A DNA stretch of 9,034 nucleotides from JADKIH01 sp031367345 (GTDB lineage Bacteria > Bacteroidota > Bacteroidia > AKYH767-A > 2013-40CM-41-45): assembly GCA_031367345.1 (NCBI GenBank), contig JANLPR010000008.1, positions 1-9,034 of the forward strand, given 5' to 3'. The position numbers and the translations under genes are program-made. Below are positions 6,623-9,034 of the stretch, one piece after another. The notes beneath the pieces are model-generated. The model worked only from the letters and a program-made list of their open reading frames with translations, was not told the DNA's origin and did no database searches. Position 1 is the stretch's first letter; every line of letters begins with the position of its first letter.

Positions 6623-7138
6623 TCAGCTAGGGTCAACTAAGAATAACGGTTGATCATATTCTACCGGTGTAGCATTGTCTACAAGCACTTTCACAATTTT
6701 TCCTGATACTTCAGATTCAATTTCATTGAAAAGTTTCATTGCTTCAATAATGCAAATTGGTTGTCCCGGTTTTATTTCGTCGCCTACATTTACGAAAACA
6801 GGTTTGTCAGGTGAAGGGGTACGATAGAAAGTACCGATCATTGGCGACTTAACTGTAATGTATTTTGATTCATCGATGCCGGAAGGTTTCTCCGCTGCCG
6901 GTGGTGTAGCAGGGGCCGGAGCATTTGCTACAACAGTGTGTTGAATTGCAGGTGCCGAAGCAATCATCATTTGGCCATGCGTTGTACGAATGGTGATTTT
7001 AATGTCTTTTTGTTCGAGGCTAACCTCTGCAACCCCACTATTCTGAACGAATTTTATGAGGCTTTCAATATCTTTGATATTCATAGATGAAGATTCAGGT
7101 GCAGTTGTTGGTTTTGCGACGGTAGTTTTCCGTTTCAT
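6623..7138 (-). CDS. accB: Acetyl-CoA carboxylase, biotin carboxyl carrier protein
   Basis: BCCP carries carboxybiotin from AccC to the carboxyltransferase. The 171 residues comprise a helical N-terminal part (about 19-60), an Ala/Pro-rich flexible linker (about 61-85) and a C-terminal biotinyl domain (about 92-170). The biotinylation motif EAMK is at 132-135, so K135 is the lysine modified by biotin ligase. SPMIGTFYRTPSP (98-110) is the thumb loop typical of acetyl-CoA carboxylase BCCPs, which separates it from other biotinyl or lipoyl carriers. Two starts are possible: ATG at 7138, or the ATG at 7084 giving MNIKDIESLIKFV, which looks like the usual family N-terminus. The extra 18 residues are Lys/Thr/Ser-rich, and neither start has a clear ribosome binding site. 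A promoter-like sequence lies about 57 bases upstream and accC follows on the same strand. Confidence 0.95.
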   Translation of the reverse strand: MKRKTTVAKPTTAPESSSMNIKDIESLIKFVQNSGVAEVSLEQKDIKITIRTTHGQMMIASAPAIQHTVVANAPAPATPPAAEKPSGIDESKYITVKSPMIGTFYRTPSPDKPVFVNVGDEIKPGQPICIIEAMKLFNEIESEVSGKIVKVLVDNATPVEYDQPLFLVDPS

Positions 7139-7194
7139 GCTGATTATTAGTTAGTTCCGGCAAAAAAGCAGTAGCACGGATTTTTTTCGAATCT

Positions 7195-7225
7195 CAAACC
7201 TACTCTAAAATTTAAAAACGGCAAA
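7195..7225 (-). promoter_or_regulatory. Bacteroidota-type promoter for accBC
   Basis: Read on the minus strand, TTTG (7222-7225), then exactly 19 bases, then TAGGTTTG (7195-7202) matches the -33/-7 pattern of the primary sigma factor in Bacteroidota. Transcription would begin near 7188, about 50 bases before the accB ATG at 7138. No operator dyad is seen over it. Confidence 0.65.
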
Positions 7226-7364
7226 ATTGATTTAATCTTTTATGAAAATAGTTACCTTTTTTGTTTCTAAAGAATTAGTATTCAATAGTTTGAAAGATAT
7301 AAGCTTTTAATAATTGCGATTAAAAATTATGTGTTATAAACTTCGAAAAAAGTGCAAAAACGTC

Positions 7365-7408
7365 ATTGTTAGCCCTGCAAAGGCTACCTAGATGGGAGGG
7401 GTAACAAT
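7365..7408. other. G+C-rich structured segment, possible RNA element
   Basis: ATTGTTA (7365-7371) and TAACAAT (7402-7408) form a perfect 7-bp outer stem. Inside it, GCC (7372-7374) and GGC (7382-7384) close a CTGCAAA loop, and CCT (7387-7389) can pair with AGG (7397-7399), giving a possible three-way junction. Its G+C content stands out from the A/T-rich flanks. It sits next to the fabH terminator, whose T-runs face both ways. It could be part of a small plus-strand RNA ending at that terminator, a 3' element, or a repeat. No promoter for a plus-strand RNA was found. Confidence 0.35.
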
Positions 7409-7410
7409 AA

Positions 7411-7442
7411 AAAAAAGCAGCTCAATGATTGAACTGCTTTTT
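7411..7442 (-). terminator. Rho-independent terminator of fabH, possibly bidirectional
   Basis: On the minus strand AAAGCAGTTCA pairs with TGAGCTGCTTT (11 bp including one G-T pair) around a short ATCAT loop and is followed by a run of eight T. It begins 5 bases after the fabH stop codon. On the plus strand the same hairpin is followed by TTTTT, so it could also stop rightward transcription. Confidence 0.85.
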
Positions 7443-7446
7443 AGTA

Positions 7447-8442
7447 TTACTTTTTATAAGCCCATTTGAGCCAAACGCTTCCCCATGTAAATCCTCCGCC
7501 GAATGCCGCCAACACAATATTGTCGCCTACGTTCAACTGATTTTCCCATTCCCATAAACAGAGAGGGATAGTTCCGTTCGTTGTGTTTCCAAATTTCTCA
7601 ATGTTGAGCATTACTTTCTCGCTGCCAACTCCCATTCTTCGAGCTGTTGCATCTATGATTCTTTTATTTGCTTGATGAGGAACAAGCCAAGCAACATCTT
7701 CCGATTTCAAATTATTTTTCTCCATAATCTCTGCCGAAACATCTGCCATATTAGTTACGGCAAATTTGAAAACCGGTTGTCCATCTTGAAAAACAAAATG
7801 TTCGCCGGCATCAATTGTAGCGTGCGATGGTGGCTTAACCGAGCCCCCTGCTTTCTGATGTAAGTACACACGACCGGAACCGTCGCTTCGTAAAATGCTA
7901 TCTAATATTCCAAGTCCATCGTGATTAGGCTCTAACAAAACAGCACCGGCGCCATCGCCAAATATTACACAGGTAGCACGATCTTCATAGTTAACGATGC
8001 TCGACATTTTATCTGCACCTACAATAACTACTTTTTTATATTGACCCGATTCAATGTATTTGGAGCCGGTAACGAGCGCAAATAGAAATCCGGAACAAGC
8101 AGCTTGTAAGTCAAATCCGAACGCATTCTTTGCGCCAATTTTATCACAAATAATATTTGCCGTAGCTGGGAAAACATGATCGGGAGTGGTGGTAGCACAA
8201 ATGAGTAACTCGATTTCAGAAGGATCAATTCCTCTTTTTTTGCAAAGCTCAAGAACCGCAGGAGCAGCTAAATCGCTTGTTCCTAATCCTTCGCCTTTTA
8301 AAATTCGGCGTTCTTTTATTCCTGTACGTGTTAAAATCCACTCATCTGTCGTATCTACCATTTTCTCTAATTCAGCATTTTTCAATACGTAATCAGGAAC
8401 GTAACCTCCAACAGCGGTAATTGCAGCAGTTAATTTTGCCAT
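7447..8442 (-). CDS. fabH: Beta-ketoacyl-ACP synthase III
   Basis: A cytosolic thiolase-fold enzyme that begins type II fatty-acid synthesis by condensing a short acyl-CoA with malonyl-ACP. The 331 residues show the FabH triad: C116 in QAACSGF, H256 in VPHQANKRI and N286 in FGNTT. Other family marks are TDEWILTRTGIKERR (32-46), which holds the CoA-binding Trp and Arg region, FGDGAGAVLLE (161-171), and the C-terminal FGGGFTWGS (314-322). Primer preference (acetyl or branched acyl-CoA) cannot be read from the sequence. The ATG at 8442 lies about 20 bases downstream of a good -7 element. Its neighbours accB and accC make the extender malonyl-CoA, but a terminator separates fabH from them. rpmF and plsX, frequent fabH neighbours in many bacteria, are absent on the upstream side visible here. 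Confidence 0.96.
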   Translation of the reverse strand: MAKLTAAITAVGGYVPDYVLKNAELEKMVDTTDEWILTRTGIKERRILKGEGLGTSDLAAPAVLELCKKRGIDPSEIELLICATTTPDHVFPATANIICDKIGAKNAFGFDLQAACSGFLFALVTGSKYIESGQYKKVVIVGADKMSSIVNYEDRATCVIFGDGAGAVLLEPNHDGLGILDSILRSDGSGRVYLHQKAGGSVKPPSHATIDAGEHFVFQDGQPVFKFAVTNMADVSAEIMEKNNLKSEDVAWLVPHQANKRIIDATARRMGVGSEKVMLNIEKFGNTTNGTIPLCLWEWENQLNVGDNIVLAAFGGGFTWGSVWLKWAYKK

Positions 8443-8464
8443 TTTTTCTTTCTAAAGTGAGCGA

Positions 8465-8494
8465 CAAATGTAATGGTTTTAATGATTCAATCAA
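8465..8494 (-). promoter_or_regulatory. Bacteroidota-type promoter for fabH
   Basis: On the minus strand TTG (8492-8494), 19 bases, then TACATTTG (8465-8472) fits the -33/-7 consensus. Transcription would start near 8458, leaving a leader of about 16 bases before the ATG at 8442, where AGAAAG is the only weak purine-rich ribosome-binding candidate. Confidence 0.65.
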
Positions 8495-8553
8495 GGGCAA
8501 TTTTGTTGGGTTAAAACACGAATGAATAGGCTGAGATCCATAAACAAAAGTTT

Positions 8554-8576
8554 CTTAGTGTTATTAATACACTAAG
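8554..8576. promoter_or_regulatory. 8-bp perfect inverted repeat between parvulin gene and fabH
   Basis: CTTAGTGT (8554-8561) and ACACTAAG (8569-8576) are exact reverse complements around a TATTAAT loop. It lies 28 bases beyond the stop of the parvulin-like gene and 60 bases upstream of the fabH -33 element. It may be a weak transcription-end hairpin of the upstream gene (no good T-run follows) or a protein-binding dyad. Confidence 0.4.
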
Positions 8577-8604
8577 TAAATCAACACGATAAAATTTGAA
8601 AAGT

Positions 8605-9034
8605 TTAATTCTTCTTTATTTTGATAAACGAAACAACTCTTCTTTCTGTTTTAGGGTCAGAAAGTTTTGAAATAATATGAAATCCATTATCTGATTCAAC
8701 ATAAAACACAACACCAAGTGAGTGGCTCAAAAGAGCCGTTCTTACAGTATCGTTTAAATCTTCTAGATAAACATTTTCTGCTTCGCACTTATGAGGAATG
8801 TGGTGACCGGAACAGTAGAGCTCGCAGATTAAGTCGAAGTTGGCGCCGGAGTCGATTTTGGTTAGCAATTCTTTTACCAATGCCTGTTCAGTTTTGTAGC
8901 TGTTTCGTTTGTCGAACCAAATATTTTTTATCGATACAACTTCAGAGTTATGTACATCAATTATTTTAAAAAAGTATGCTGTGTTGTTCTCGAGAAACGG
9001 ACCAAGTGTGTCGCCGACATTTGCGTTAAATATA
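8605..9034 (-). CDS. Parvulin-type peptidyl-prolyl isomerase, 3' part only (PpiD/SurA-like, divergent)
   Basis: The reading frame is open to the right edge of the window, so only the last 142 residues are seen. They start with GDTLGPFLENN...AYFFKII (7-25), like the end of the segment before a PpiD parvulin domain. The domain itself is about 33-124: VSIKNIWF, the helix VKELLTKIDSGANFDLICELY (53-73), and the closing NGFHIISKL (116-124), which is the conserved parvulin GFHII strand. Such proteins are periplasmic or membrane-anchored foldases. Two usual parvulin features are degraded: the HIL His of the first strand is Asn (N37), and the Ser-Asp...Gly-Gly-Asp-Leu-Gly region is replaced by a Cys/His-containing stretch (74-86), so catalysis is doubtful. 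It ends soon after the domain (KIKKN). TTG at 8880 is an internal codon, not the start. Confidence 0.7.
   Translation of the reverse strand, partial: IFNANVGDTLGPFLENNTAYFFKIIDVHNSEVVSIKNIWFDKRNSYKTEQALVKELLTKIDSGANFDLICELYCSGHHIPHKCEAENVYLEDLNDTVRTALLSHSLGVVFYVESDNGFHIISKLSDPKTERRVVSFIKIKKN

Larger units (their letters stand above)
7139..7446. other. 308-base fabH-accB spacer
   Basis: This spacer contains no gene. On the minus strand, going from fabH to accB, it holds the fabH terminator hairpin (7411-7442), a G+C-rich structured segment (7365-7408), an A+T-only inverted repeat TTTTAAT/ATTAAAA (7305-7311 and 7319-7325) of doubtful meaning, and the accB promoter (7195-7225) with a leader of about 50 bases. 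The accB promoter makes accBC independent of fabH transcription. Confidence 0.7.

Noticed and set aside
7305..7325. Inverted repeat TTTTAAT/ATTAAAA in the fabH-accB spacer
   Set aside because: It is an A/T-only 7-bp dyad in A/T-rich DNA and is likely by chance.
7368..7405. Integron attC-like site (GTTAGCC ... GGGGTAAC)
   Set aside because: The core-like ends are in the wrong relative orientation for attC (which reads RYYYAAC then GTTRRRY), and there is no integrase or cassette.
7672..8392. Three short ORFs overlapping fabH on both strands
   Set aside because: They are shadows of the FabH frame, whose catalytic motifs are all in place.
8718..8969. 83-codon plus-strand ORF near the right edge
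   Set aside because: It is antisense to the parvulin-like frame, which is open to the window end and carries the GFHII motif.

Overview
The window is a chromosomal, housekeeping-type stretch of an A+T-rich Bacteroidota bacterium. I infer the phylum from the style of the Dxs, AccB/AccC and FabH proteins, the lack of clear Shine-Dalgarno sequences, and two promoters with the Bacteroidota-type -33/-7 pattern (TTTG or TTG, 19 bases, TAnnTTTG). No species can be named. There are no tRNA or rRNA genes, CRISPR arrays, transposase genes or phage genes.

Layout. Positions 1-519 are intergenic and repeat-rich: heptamer blocks, an inverted-repeat element, a nested hairpin and a doubtful small minus-strand ORF. 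Three plus-strand genes follow: dxs (first step of the MEP isoprenoid pathway; start most likely at 520), a four-helix DUF1648 membrane protein, and a polytopic alkaline-phosphatase-superfamily enzyme resembling lipoteichoic acid synthase. They converge on a minus-strand block at a 118-base spacer, 112 bases of which (5071-5182) form an uninterrupted mosaic of 16 in-phase heptamers.

The minus-strand block reads from right to left: the 3' part of a divergent parvulin-type prolyl isomerase gene cut by the window edge, fabH, accB and accC. FabH begins fatty-acid synthesis by condensing acetyl-CoA with malonyl-ACP. AccB (biotin carrier) and AccC (biotin carboxylase) form half of the acetyl-CoA carboxylase that supplies the malonyl unit. 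fabH has its own promoter and a strong hairpin terminator, and accB-accC has a separate promoter, so these are probably two neighbouring transcription units and not one operon.

No new multi-gene system is visible. The least explained material is non-coding: the phase-locked heptamer mosaics that reuse the same words at both ends of the plus-strand gene block, the inverted-repeat element near the left edge, the G+C-rich structured segment between fabH and accB, and an exact 14-base palindrome upstream of the DUF1648 gene.
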